The position numbers were made by a program, and so were the translations under genes. Below the pieces are notes generated by a model. It saw nothing but the letters and a program-made list of their open reading frames with translations, was not told the origin of the DNA and made no database searches. A stretch of DNA of 64,000 nucleotides from positions 4,216,001-4,280,000 of the forward strand of contig NZ_CP107567.1 in assembly GCF_025854275.1 (NCBI RefSeq), in the 5' to 3' direction. How positions within the stretch are numbered: position 1 is the stretch's first letter; every line of letters starts with the position of its first letter. Positions 15,570 to 25,887 of the stretch are shown here, one piece after another. Source of the DNA: Streptomyces peucetius (GTDB lineage Bacteria; Actinomycetota; Actinomycetes; Streptomycetales; Streptomycetaceae).

Positions 15570-17840
15570 TTACTTCACCGGCTCCGGTTCCGGTGCACCC
15601 TCCGGCTCCGCCTCCGAGGCGGGGTCGGCCGGCGGGGTCTTGACCGAGTCGAGCAGCAGCTGCGCGACGTCGACGACCTGGAGGGACTCCTTCGCCTTGC
15701 CGTCGTTCTTCTTGCCGTTGACCGAGTCGGTGAGCATGACCAGGCAGAACGGGCAGGCCGTGGAGACGATGTCCGGGTTGAGGGACAGCGCCTCGTCGAC
15801 GCGCTCGGTGTTGATGCGCTTGCCGATCCGCTCCTCCATCCACATCCGCGCGCCGCCGGCGCCGCAGCAGAAGCCGCGTTCCTTGTGGCGGTGCATCTCC
15901 TGCTGGCGCAGGCCGGGGACGGCCGACATGATCTCGCGCGGGGGCGTGTAGACCTTGTTGTGGCGGCCCAGGTAGCACGGGTCGTGGTAGGTGATCAGTC
16001 CGTCGACCGGGGTGACGGGCAGGAGCTTGCCCTCGTCGATGAGGTGCTGCAGCAGCTGCGTGTGGTGGATGACCTCGAACTCGCCGCCCAGCTGCGGGTA
16101 CTCGTTCGCGATCGTGTTGAAGCAGTGCGGGCAGGTGGCGACGATCTTCTTCGCCGACTTCGGCTTCTTCGTCTCCGGGTCGTCGTCGTCCTCGCCGAAG
16201 GCCATGTTCAGCATGGCCACGTTCTCCTGGCCGAGCTGCTGGAACAGCGGCTCGTTGCCCAGGCGCCGCGGCGAGTCACCGGTGCACTTCTCGTCGCCGC
16301 CCATGATCGCGAACTTGACGCCCGCGATGTGCAGCAGCTCGGCGAAGGCCTTGGTGGTCTTCTTGGCGCGGTCCTCGAGGGCGCCGGCGCAGCCGACCCA
16401 GTACAGGTAGTCGACCTCGCTGAGGTCCTCGACGTCCTTGCCGACGATCGGGACGTCGAAGTCGACCTCCTTGGTCCACTCGACGCGCTGCTTCTTCGCC
16501 AGGCCCCAGGGGTTGCCCTTCTTCTCCAGGTTCTTGAGCATCGTGCCCGCCTCCGACGGGAACGAGGACTCGATCATGACCTGGTAGCGGCGCATGTCGA
16601 CGATGTGGTCGATGTGCTCGATGTCGACCGGGCACTGCTCGACGCAGGCGCCGCAGGTGGTGCAGGACCACAGGACGTCGGGGTCGATGACGCCGTTCTC
16701 CTCGAGCGTCCCGATCAGCGGGCGCTCGGCCTCCGCCAGCGCGGACGCGGGCACGTCCTTCAGCTGCTCGGCGGATGCCTTCTCCTCGCCCTCCATGGTC
16801 TTGCCGCCGCCGGCCAGCAGGTACGGGGCCTTGGCGTGCGCGTGGTCGCGCAGCGACATGATCAGCAGCTTGGGGGAGAGCGGCTTGCCGGTGTTCCAGG
16901 CGGGGCACTGCGACTGGCAGCGGCCGCACTCGGTGCAGGTGGAGAAGTCGAGAATGCCCTTCCAGGAGAACTGCTCGACCTGGGAGACACCGAAGGTGTC
17001 GTCCTCGCCCGGGTCCTCCCAGTCGATCTCCTTGCCGCCGGACGTCATCGGCTTCAGCTCGCCGAGGGCGGACTCGCCGGTCGCGTTGCGCTTGAACCAG
17101 ATGTTCGGGAAGGCGAGGAAGCGGTGCCAGGCCACGCCCATGTTGGTGTTGAGGGCGACGGTGATCATCCAGATCAGCGAGGTGCCGATCTTGATCATCG
17201 CGACGAAGTAGATCAGCGTCTGCAGGGTCGGCACGCTCAGGCCGTCGAAGGCGAGCACCAGCGGGTACGAGACGAAGTACGCGGCCTCGTAGCCCTCGAC
17301 GTGGTGGATCGCGCCCTCGAGCCCGCGCAGGGCGAGGATCGCGAGTCCGATGGTGAGGATGATGTACTCGACGAAGTACGCCTGCCACGCCTTGGAGCCG
17401 GCGAAGCGGGACTTGCGGCCGGCCCGCGAGGGCAGGTTCATCAGGCGGATCGCCATCAGGACGACGATGCCCACGACGGTCATCAGGCCGATGAACTCGA
17501 TGTACATCTCGAACGGCAGGAAGCCGCCGAGGACCGGCAGCGTCCAGTCGGCCCGGAACAGCTGTCCGTACGCCTGAGCCAGCGTGGGCGGCAGCGTCAG
17601 GAAGCCGATCGCGACGAACCAGTGCGCGAAGCCGACGATGCCCCAGCGGTTCATCCGCGTGTGGCCGAGGAACTCCTTGGCCAGGGTGATCGTGCGCGCC
17701 TGCCAGTTGTCGGTGCGGCTGCCCGCAGGCACCGGCTGCCCGAGCTTGACGAACCGGTAGATCTGCGCGACCGCTCGGGAGATGAGCGCAACGCCGACCA
17801 CGGTCAGGGTCAGCGACACAATGATCGCGGCGAGTTGCAT
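15570..17840 (-). CDS. EtfD-like membrane Fe-S oxidoreductase (HdrD/CCG family)
   Basis: This 756-residue protein starts at the ATG at 17840 with GAGGAG upstream. Residues 1-240 contain about six transmembrane helices (nitrate-reductase-gamma-like). Two 4Fe-4S ferredoxin motifs follow: CTECGRCQSQCP (C302, C305, C308, C312) and CTTCGACVEQCP (C393, C396, C399, C403). The C-terminal half has two Cys-rich CCG domains (CPHCFNT, HDPCYLGRH; GFCCGAGG, TACPFCL). This is the architecture of mycobacterial EtfD, which passes electrons from acyl-CoA dehydrogenases via EtfBA to the menaquinone pool. The same role in fatty-acid oxidation is inferred. Single gene; neighbours give no further hint. Confidence 0.85.
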   Translation of the reverse strand: MQLAAIIVSLTLTVVGVALISRAVAQIYRFVKLGQPVPAGSRTDNWQARTITLAKEFLGHTRMNRWGIVGFAHWFVAIGFLTLPPTLAQAYGQLFRADWTLPVLGGFLPFEMYIEFIGLMTVVGIVVLMAIRLMNLPSRAGRKSRFAGSKAWQAYFVEYIILTIGLAILALRGLEGAIHHVEGYEAAYFVSYPLVLAFDGLSVPTLQTLIYFVAMIKIGTSLIWMITVALNTNMGVAWHRFLAFPNIWFKRNATGESALGELKPMTSGGKEIDWEDPGEDDTFGVSQVEQFSWKGILDFSTCTECGRCQSQCPAWNTGKPLSPKLLIMSLRDHAHAKAPYLLAGGGKTMEGEEKASAEQLKDVPASALAEAERPLIGTLEENGVIDPDVLWSCTTCGACVEQCPVDIEHIDHIVDMRRYQVMIESSFPSEAGTMLKNLEKKGNPWGLAKKQRVEWTKEVDFDVPIVGKDVEDLSEVDYLYWVGCAGALEDRAKKTTKAFAELLHIAGVKFAIMGGDEKCTGDSPRRLGNEPLFQQLGQENVAMLNMAFGEDDDDPETKKPKSAKKIVATCPHCFNTIANEYPQLGGEFEVIHHTQLLQHLIDEGKLLPVTPVDGLITYHDPCYLGRHNKVYTPPREIMSAVPGLRQQEMHRHKERGFCCGAGGARMWMEERIGKRINTERVDEALSLNPDIVSTACPFCLVMLTDSVNGKKNDGKAKESLQVVDVAQLLLDSVKTPPADPASEAEPEGAPEPEPVK

Positions 17841-17970
17841 TTCGGGGCTCCTCGGGCCTGCGAGGGTGGGTGATCCAGCACTACTACTAAGCGGTAACTT
17901 ATTCAGTCCGAGCTGAGACTACCCACTTATTCCGCCGCACTGTAGCCGCGCACGCGGTGATCTGTGTCGC

Positions 17971-18522
17971 TCAGGCAACCCTGACCGGGGTCACCGGTGC
18001 GGCGTGGACCTCGGTGCGTCCGGCGACCGCCACGGGCACCGTGCGGGCCAGGATCGCCAGGTCGAGTCCCAGCCAGTGCTGCTCCACATAATGCAGGTCG
18101 AGCACGGTCATTTCCTCCCAGGGCAGCTCGGAGCGCCCGCTGACCTGCCAGAGACCGGTCATTCCGGGGCGTACCGCGAGCCGGACGCGCTCCGGCCCGA
18201 CGCCCTCGCGCACGGCGTCGGGGGTCAGCGGATGCGGCCCGACCAGGGACATCTCCCCGCGTACGACGTTGAGGAGCTGGGGGAGGCGGTCCAGGAAGTG
18301 GCGGCGCAGCGCCCTGCCCACCGGTGTGACGGCCTTTGGGTGCCCGGTGCGGAACGTGAGCATCGTGAACGTGCGCCCGCCGAGGCCCGCCCGTTCGCGG
18401 CGCCGCAGCACGGGGCCGGGTGATGTCGCCGCCACGGCCGCTGCGGCGATCAGCAGGAGTGGCGAGAGTGCCAGGAGGAGGAGCAGGGCGCCCGTCAGGT
18501 CGACGGCTCTCTTCGCGGGCAT
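17971..18522 (-). CDS. Short bacterial sugar transferase (WcaJ/ExoY type)
   Basis: The ATG at 18522 follows AGGAGGTCA. The 183-residue protein has one N-terminal membrane helix (residues 10-33) and the conserved catalytic region of polyprenyl-phosphate sugar-1-phosphate transferases: LRRHFLDRLPQLLNVVRGEM, SLVGPHPL and RPGMTGLWQVSGRS. It lacks the multi-span N-terminal part of long WcaJ proteins, so it is the minimal PglC/ExoY form that starts exopolysaccharide or glycolipid synthesis. No other polysaccharide gene is near, which is unusual. It is divergent from dnaK. Confidence 0.8.
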   Translation of the reverse strand: MPAKRAVDLTGALLLLLALSPLLLIAAAAVAATSPGPVLRRRERAGLGGRTFTMLTFRTGHPKAVTPVGRALRRHFLDRLPQLLNVVRGEMSLVGPHPLTPDAVREGVGPERVRLAVRPGMTGLWQVSGRSELPWEEMTVLDLHYVEQHWLGLDLAILARTVPVAVAGRTEVHAAPVTPVRVA

Positions 18523-18667
18523 GGGTGGCGTGACCTCCTTCGTCCGGGCGCATCACCAATGACAGATGTTGACCACTTTCTCCAGATGTGACTCTTCCAG
18601 AGGGCCTGCCCGGGGAGCCGCTGCGCCACGCGCACGAGGAAGAACTGCATGTAAGGGCGGGATAAAA

Positions 18668-18688
18668 GTTGAGTGGCCCCGACTCAGC
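18668..18688. promoter_or_regulatory. Second HAIR-like HspR operator upstream of dnaK
   Basis: The sequence gTTGAGT-GGCCCCG-ACTCAgc agrees with the HAIR consensus CTTGAGT-N7-ACTCAAG in 11 of 14 arm positions. It lies 52 bp upstream of the site that overlaps the -10 region. The S. coelicolor dnaK promoter is known to carry several HspR inverted repeats, so a second site is expected. Confidence 0.7.
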
Positions 18689-18692
18689 TCTG

Positions 18693-21266
<2,574 letters not shown>

Positions 21267-21296
21267 CGCAGGAAACGTCCGGAAGGAGGGACGTCG

Positions 21297-22481
21297 ATGA
21301 GCACGAAGGACTTCGTCGAGAAGGACTACTACAAGGTTCTCGGCGTCCCCAAGGACGCCACAGAGGCCGAGATCAAGAAGGCGTACCGGAAGCTCGCCCG
21401 CGAGTTCCACCCGGACGCCAACAAGGGCGACGCCAAGGCCGAGGAGCGCTTCAAGGAGATCTCCGAGGCCAACGACATCCTCGGCGACCCCAAGCGGCGC
21501 AAGGACTACGACGACGCCCGCGCCCTGTTCGGGAACGGCGGCTTCAGATCACCTGGCGCCGGCGGTCCCGGCGGCACCTTCAACTTCGACCTGGGTGACC
21601 TCTTCGGAGGTCCCCAGGGCGGGGGCCAGGGTGGCGCGGGCGGCTTCGGCGGCGGCCTCGGGGACGTGTTCGGCGGCCTGTTCAACCGGGGCGCCGGCGC
21701 GGGCACGCGGACCCAGCCGCGCCGCGGCCAGGACATCGAGTCCGAGGTGACGCTCAGCTTCACCGAGGCGGTCGACGGGGCGACGGTCCCGCTGCGGATG
21801 TCCAGCTCCGCCGCGTGCAAGGCGTGTTCGGGCACCGGCGACAAGAACGGCACGCCCCGGGTGTGCCCCACCTGCGTCGGTACCGGCCAGGTCTCGCGCG
21901 GGGGCAGCGGCTCCTTCTCGCTGACCGACCCCTGTGTGGACTGCAAGGGCCGGGGCCTGATCGCCGAGACCCCCTGCGACGTCTGCAAGGGCAGCGGCCG
22001 GGCCCGCAGCTCCCGCACCATGCAGGTGCGCATCCCGGCGGGCGTCTCCGACGGGCAGCGCATCCGGCTGCGCGGCAAGGGCGCCCCGGGCGAGCGCGGC
22101 GGCCCGGCCGGTGATCTGTACGTGGTCGTGCATGTCGACGCCCACCCGGTGTTCGGCCGCAGGGACGACAACCTCACCGTGACGGTGCCCGTCACCTACG
22201 CGGAGGCGACGCTCGGCGGCGAGGTCAAGGTGCCCACGCTGGGCGGTCCGCCGGTGACGCTGAAACTGCCGCCAGGCACTCCCAACGGCCGCACCATGCG
22301 CGCCCGCGGCAAGGGCGCGGTCCGCAAGGACGGCACCCGCGGGGACCTGCTGGTCACCGTCGAGGTCGCCGTACCCCGGGAGCTCAGCGACAAGGCGAAG
22401 GAAGCGCTGGAGGCCTACCGCGAAGCCACCGCGGACCAGGATCCGCGGGCGGAGTTGTTCCAGGCCGCGAAGGGAGCTTGA
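21297..22481 (+). CDS. dnaJ: Co-chaperone DnaJ (Hsp40)
   Basis: This 394-residue protein starts at the ATG at 21297 after GGAAGGAGGG. Its parts in order: a J domain with HPD at residues 38-40, a Gly/Phe-rich region (about 80-140), a zinc-finger domain with four CxxCxGxG-type repeats (CKACSGTG from residue 174, CPTCVGTG, CVDCKGRG, CDVCKGSG), and the C-terminal substrate-binding domain. It delivers clients to DnaK and stimulates its ATPase. It is separated from hspR by a single base. Confidence 0.97.
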   Translation: MSTKDFVEKDYYKVLGVPKDATEAEIKKAYRKLAREFHPDANKGDAKAEERFKEISEANDILGDPKRRKDYDDARALFGNGGFRSPGAGGPGGTFNFDLGDLFGGPQGGGQGGAGGFGGGLGDVFGGLFNRGAGAGTRTQPRRGQDIESEVTLSFTEAVDGATVPLRMSSSAACKACSGTGDKNGTPRVCPTCVGTGQVSRGGSGSFSLTDPCVDCKGRGLIAETPCDVCKGSGRARSSRTMQVRIPAGVSDGQRIRLRGKGAPGERGGPAGDLYVVVHVDAHPVFGRRDDNLTVTVPVTYAEATLGGEVKVPTLGGPPVTLKLPPGTPNGRTMRARGKGAVRKDGTRGDLLVTVEVAVPRELSDKAKEALEAYREATADQDPRAELFQAAKGA

Positions 22482-22482
22482 T

Positions 22483-22932
22483 ATGGACCGGTCGGGGCGC
22501 AGCCGTAACCCCTACGAACTGACCGACGAGTCGCCGGTGTACGTCATCTCGGTCGCCGCACAGCTGTCGGGACTGCATCCGCAGACCCTGCGGCAGTACG
22601 ACCGGCTGGGACTCGTCTCCCCCGACCGCACGGCCGGCCGGGGCCGGCGCTACTCGGCCCGCGACATCGAGCTGCTGCGCACCGTGCAGCAGCTGTCGCA
22701 GGACGAGGGGATCAACCTCGCCGGCATCAAGCGGATCATCGAACTGGAGAACCAGGTCGCGGCTCTCCAGCAGCGGGTCGCCGAACTGTCGGCGGCCGTG
22801 GACGGCGCCGCGGCCGCGATGCGGCAGCGCGAGGCCCAGGTGCACGCCTCGTACCGGCGCGACCTCGTGCCGTACCAGGACGTGCAGCAGGCGAGCGCGC
22901 TGGTCGTGTGGCGGCCCAAGCGCGCCGACTGA
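22483..22932 (+). CDS. hspR: Heat-shock repressor HspR (MerR family)
   Basis: This 149-residue protein starts at the ATG at 22483, one base after the dnaJ stop. The N-terminal MerR-type winged helix is seen in YVISVAAQLSGLHPQTLRQY and GLVSPDRTAGRGRRYS, followed by a coiled coil (IKRIIELENQVAALQQRVAEL). HspR binds HAIR sites and, with DnaK as co-repressor, shuts off the dnaK operon and clpB. Three matching sites are present in this window (18668, 18720, 25783). As the last gene of the operon it closes a negative feedback loop. Confidence 0.96.
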   Translation: MDRSGRSRNPYELTDESPVYVISVAAQLSGLHPQTLRQYDRLGLVSPDRTAGRGRRYSARDIELLRTVQQLSQDEGINLAGIKRIIELENQVAALQQRVAELSAAVDGAAAAMRQREAQVHASYRRDLVPYQDVQQASALVVWRPKRAD

Positions 22933-22943
22933 CCACCGGAACG

Positions 22944-22989
22944 TTACGGCGGCGGGCCGGGGGAGCAGGTGCTCTCCCGGCCCGCCGCC
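22944..22989. terminator. Terminator of the dnaK operon
   Basis: A 22-bp stem with one G-T pair and a 2-base loop lies 12 bp after the hspR stop. It also faces the leftward gene that ends at 23018, so it probably works in both directions. Confidence 0.88.
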
Positions 22990-23017
22990 GTACGTCCGTG
23001 GCCCCCGGGCCGGCTGT

Positions 23018-23509
23018 CTACGGGACGGCCGCGGCGACCGCGTCGACGGCCGTCGTCCACAGCGGCTGCGCACCGGTCCCGAAGGCCGCGGCCGGCGCGT
23101 AGGCCACGGCGGCGTCCGCCGGCTCCGCCCCGGTCCCCTCACGCCACTCGGCGATCACCAGGCCGTCGCCGTCGCTCGAGAAGTCCCCGGGGCGAGCGCG
23201 GTCCCTGGTGAACCGGCTGCCCGGGATCGAGTCCGGCTGGCGACGGTAGAACCTCCCCGCGTACGTCACGTCCATCCGGTACGAGCTGCGGCTCAGCCGG
23301 CCCTTGCCCGGCTTCAGTTCCACCGGTTCGCCGCCGACAGTCGTCGTCAGGTGCCGCGGGGCGCGGGTGCCGAGGCCGAGGGCGATGTGGTCGTCCTTCA
23401 GTGTGCCCGCAGCCTGCTCCGGGCCGGCTCGCGCCGCCCACGGCGCCCGCCGGCCGCGCGCGGCCGGGAGGAGCCGGAACAGGCGCGGCACGGCCGCCGG
23501 CGGCGTCAC
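23018..23509 (-). CDS. Hypothetical protein, 163 residues, coupled to a LuxR-type regulator
   Basis: The GTG at 23509 overlaps the stop of the upstream regulator (GTGA), which argues for translational coupling. A basic, Arg/Ala/Pro-rich N-terminus (FRLLPAARGRRAPW) leads into a beta-rich part: DDHIALGLGTRAPRHLTTTV, LSRSSYRMDVTYAGRFYR, then FSSDGDGLVIAEWREG. I recognise no domain. No signal peptide or membrane helix is clear. Its operon partner suggests a role linked to the regulator or to the divergent repeat-peptide operon. Confidence 0.6.
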   Translation of the reverse strand: MTPPAAVPRLFRLLPAARGRRAPWAARAGPEQAAGTLKDDHIALGLGTRAPRHLTTTVGGEPVELKPGKGRLSRSSYRMDVTYAGRFYRRQPDSIPGSRFTRDRARPGDFSSDGDGLVIAEWREGTGAEPADAAVAYAPAAAFGTGAQPLWTTAVDAVAAAVP

Positions 23510-24498
23510 AGGGTGCCGGCGTCGTCCCCCAGGATGCCGGACTGGGCGATGAGATAGCCGAGTTGGGCGCGGCTCCCGCTGCCCAGGGTGGCGTTCAGCT
23601 TCGCGATGTGGGCGCGGCAGGTGCGTACGTTCATGCCCAGGCGGCGGGCGATGGAGTCGTCGACGTGGCCCTCGACGAGGAGCTTGGCGATGGAGCGCTG
23701 GACGCTGGTGATGCCGTCCAGCTCGGGCGCGTAGGACAGTTGCTCCTCCCACGGCGTGGCGTGGAGCCAGAACTGCTCGAAGACGCCCACGAGATAGCGC
23801 ACCAGCCCTTCGTGGCGCAGTTCCAGCGCGACCTGCCGGTCGCTGCGGGCGGGCACGAACGCCACCTTGCGGTCGACGATGATGAGGCGGTCGATGATCT
23901 CCTCGAGGGTGCGCACCTCGACGCCGTAGGGGCTGACACGTTCGACGTACGCAAGCGTGGACGGGTGGTGGCGCGCGGTGTGCTGGTACAGCGTGCGCAT
24001 CTTTACGCCGTTCTTGAGCAGCGGTTCCGCGCGGCGCAGACCGTGCTCCAGGGTGTCCGGACGGCGTCCGCTGCCGGGCTGGACCGTGAGCAGTTCCTCG
24101 GAGCACTCCGCGGTGACACGGTCGAGAGCTGCGTTGATGATGCCGAGACCCTCGAGCACGGTGATCGCGTGTCTGGTCGACAGGTCCTGCGCCGTCATGG
24201 TCATGAACGGCTCGAATGTGCCGGCGATCGACATGGCGAGCTGGCGGCGTTCCTGGATCTCCCGCTCGATGGGGTATATCAGCTGGTTGAGTGCGAGCGA
24301 CGGTGGAACGGGGCGGAGCCACTGGGCGTCGTCGGGATCGGGACGCAGCAGGGACAGATCGACGAGGCAGGGTGCGTCCGCCGCCTCCGCCCGGGAGACC
24401 TGGCCGCTGCGCAGAGCCGTTGCGTAGAGATTCTTCCCTGCTTCGCACAGTTCGGCACCACTGTGCTTATGCCCGACATTGTCCTGGTTCGAAGACAT
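23506..24498 (-). CDS. LuxR-type HTH transcriptional regulator, 330 residues
   Basis: The ATG at 24498 follows GAGGGGGTG. The C-terminus (about residues 270-320: SIAKLLVEGHVDDSIARRLG, then NVRTCRAHIAKLNATLGSGS) is a LuxR/FixJ-type helix-turn-helix. The N-terminal part is a TrmB-like/phospholipase-D-like region (LEEIIDRLIIVDRKVAFVPA) seen in a group of Streptomyces regulators. There is no receiver-domain Asp pocket, so it is not a classical response regulator. It is divergent from the repeat-peptide gene at 24627, with an inverted repeat between them, and so is the obvious candidate controller of that operon. Confidence 0.85.
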   Translation of the reverse strand: MSSNQDNVGHKHSGAELCEAGKNLYATALRSGQVSRAEAADAPCLVDLSLLRPDPDDAQWLRPVPPSLALNQLIYPIEREIQERRQLAMSIAGTFEPFMTMTAQDLSTRHAITVLEGLGIINAALDRVTAECSEELLTVQPGSGRRPDTLEHGLRRAEPLLKNGVKMRTLYQHTARHHPSTLAYVERVSPYGVEVRTLEEIIDRLIIVDRKVAFVPARSDRQVALELRHEGLVRYLVGVFEQFWLHATPWEEQLSYAPELDGITSVQRSIAKLLVEGHVDDSIARRLGMNVRTCRAHIAKLNATLGSGSRAQLGYLIAQSGILGDDAGTL

Positions 24499-24515
24499 TT
24501 GACACCCCCTCAGGG

Positions 24516-24530
24516 TCCTGAATTACAGGA
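24516..24530. promoter_or_regulatory. Inverted repeat in the divergent LuxR/peptide promoter
   Basis: TCCTG-AATTA-CAGGA is a perfect 5+5 repeat 18 bp upstream of the regulator start codon and about 97 bp before the peptide gene. Its place and AT-rich centre suit an operator for the LuxR-type protein. That link is inference. Confidence 0.4.
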
Positions 24531-24626
24531 ACATGATGCCTGTGGTCGCTGGTGGAAGCATTCGGCGTGAGACATGGTCTTAGACGCGGGGGGAGGGTAT
24601 TGAACAGAATGGGGTGGAGATCCTCC

Positions 24627-24890
24627 ATGAACAGGACGGTTCGCATACTTTGCGCACTTGCTGCCGGGGCAGCCGCGTTCAGCGTGGCTGTGATCAGCGG
24701 CGAGCCGACTTGGGAGTCCGAGCCGGCGCACGCGGTCGTCGCGGGTGAGCCGACATGGGAGTCCGAGCCGGCCCACGCGGTCGTCGCGGGTGAGCCCACG
24801 TGGGAGTCCGGGCAGGGGGGCGTGGTGATCGCGGGCACGGACGAACTCACATGGGAGATCGCTCCCGTGGACGCGGATCCGGGCGCATGA
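24627..24890 (+). CDS. Small exported repeat peptide (GEPTWE repeats)
   Basis: The ATG at 24627 follows TGGAGA at 7 nt and encodes 87 residues. Residues 1-24 are a basic, then hydrophobic leader (MNRTVRILCALAAGAAAFS). From residue 25, a 15-residue unit GEPTWESEPAHAVVA occurs twice, then GEPTWESGQGGVVIA, and a fourth degenerate unit containing ELTWE. The T-W-E core is kept in all four. There is no Cys. The stop overlaps the next start (ATGA). The design resembles a multi-core RiPP precursor or a secreted signal pro-peptide, or a plain signal-peptide protein. I know of no described family that it fits. Confidence 0.6.
   Translation: MNRTVRILCALAAGAAAFSVAVISGEPTWESEPAHAVVAGEPTWESEPAHAVVAGEPTWESGQGGVVIAGTDELTWEIAPVDADPGA
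24699..24833 (+). repeat. Three 45-bp tandem repeats inside the peptide gene
   Basis: Units at 24699-24743, 24744-24788 and 24789-24833 each encode 15 residues and start with GEPTWES; units 1 and 2 give identical peptides and differ only at a few bases, mostly silent. Silent differences with kept residues point to selection on the peptide rather than a fresh DNA slippage. Confidence 0.85.
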
Positions 24891-25204
24891 CCATCCCTCC
24901 GGACGATCGTGTCTTCCGGCGCGAGATGGCGACGGCCTATCGGTCCGGGTGGCATTTCATCGACCTCGTCACGGCGATTCCGCATCGTGGCGACTCGTTG
25001 ATGGTCACCCTGTTCGGTGAGCCGATCGTCGTCGCCCGCGAGGAGGACGAGGATGTCCGCGCCTACCGCTGTCTGCGCCGGCCGCGAGGGGCTCCGCAGC
25101 CCGTCCGCTGTGCCATCCGGTACGGCATGATTTTTGTCAATCTCGACCAGCGTGACCACCAGCTGGCCGAGCCGGACACCACCGCCACCCCCCGCAGTGC
25201 CTGA
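24887..25204 (+). CDS. Degenerate Rieske-like protein, 105 residues
   Basis: The ATG at 24887 overlaps the stop of the repeat-peptide gene, so the two are translationally coupled. [20 protein letters not shown] and [15 protein letters not shown] resemble the start of Rieske ring-hydroxylating oxygenase domains. Where a Rieske protein has C-x-H for the 2Fe-2S cluster, this one reads [13 protein letters not shown], with no His, and no second C-x-x-H is present. The cluster is therefore probably lost. The protein also lacks an oxygenase catalytic domain. It may be a small binding partner for the peptide; that is inference from the coupling only. Confidence 0.55.
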   Translation: MTIPPDDRVFRREMATAYRSGWHFIDLVTAIPHRGDSLMVTLFGEPIVVAREEDEDVRAYRCLRRPRGAPQPVRCAIRYGMIFVNLDQRDHQLAEPDTTATPRSA

Positions 25205-25233
25205 GCGATTCCCCCGTCGTTTCAGATCGCTCA
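25201..25233 (+). terminator. First hairpin after the repeat-peptide operon
   Basis: CTGAGCGAT and ATCGCTCAG form a 9-bp stem over the stop codon of the Rieske-like gene with a 15-nt loop. It is weaker than the second hairpin below. Confidence 0.5.
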
Positions 25234-25251
25234 GGTGCTTCCCCCACACAG

Positions 25252-25286
25252 CGGCGCCATCGTGGACCTGAAACACGATGGCGCCG
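25252..25286. terminator. Bidirectional hairpin terminator
   Basis: CGGCGCCATCGTG and its exact complement form a 13-bp stem around a 9-nt loop, between the convergent repeat-peptide operon and the PPOX-family gene. Confidence 0.82.
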
Positions 25287-25323
25287 TTGTGCTGCCCGGA
25301 ACGTGTTTCCCGGGCCCGGCCGG

Positions 25324-25737
25324 CTATGCCCGGCCCATCGCGCGGGTCAGCGCGATCTCGATGACCACCCGGTCCGGATTGGGCGCCGGGGTGCGTCCGT
25401 ACCGCTCCGCGTAGCGCGCCACCGCGTCCTCCACGACCTCCGCCTCCGTGCGGATCGTCGCGACGCCCTCCAGGGTCGCCCAGCGGCCCTTGTCCACCTG
25501 GCAGACCGCCACCCGCGCCCCCTGGGGGTCCGCGGCCAGGATGTTGGCGACCTTGCGGCTGTGCTTGTTGGTGATCACCCGGGCCGTGCCGCGCTCCCCG
25601 TCCTCGGGTGCGTAGGTGACCCCGACCGCGACCACGTGCGGAGTGCCGTCCGGACGGGGCGTCGTCAGGGTGCACATGTGACGGTCGCGCCAGAAGCTGA
25701 GGTAGGACGCGTCGGGGTTGCGTGGATCGATGGCCAT
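25324..25737 (-). CDS. PPOX-class (pyridoxamine-phosphate-oxidase-like) F420/FMN protein
   Basis: This 137-residue protein has the split-barrel flavin-reductase fold common in actinobacteria: [49 protein letters not shown] segment and [18 protein letters not shown]. Family members bind F420, FMN or biliverdin; which one cannot be decided here. The ATG at 25737 is 46 bp from the clpB HAIR operator, so its promoter shares the divergent region with clpB and might be affected by HspR. Confidence 0.8.
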   Translation of the reverse strand: MAIDPRNPDASYLSFWRDRHMCTLTTPRPDGTPHVVAVGVTYAPEDGERGTARVITNKHSRKVANILAADPQGARVAVCQVDKGRWATLEGVATIRTEAEVVEDAVARYAERYGRTPAPNPDRVVIEIALTRAMGRA

Positions 25738-25782
25738 GGGGCGGAACCTACCTGGGCGGCCTCCTGCCCTGTTCCGCAGCAC

Positions 25783-25803
25783 CCTGAGTGGAATAGACTC
25801 AAC
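25783..25803. promoter_or_regulatory. HspR operator (HAIR) at clpB
   Basis: CCTGAGT-GGAATAG-ACTCAAC matches the HAIR consensus in 12 of 14 arm positions. It lies 85 bp upstream of the clpB start. clpB is a known HspR target in Streptomyces. Confidence 0.85.
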
Positions 25804-25887
25804 TTTGTGCACGTTGACTGGGTCAGCATTGAGGATTCGGTACGGACGGGCACGAAGAAGTCCCTCAGCAAGGAGGAGAGAGCGAAC

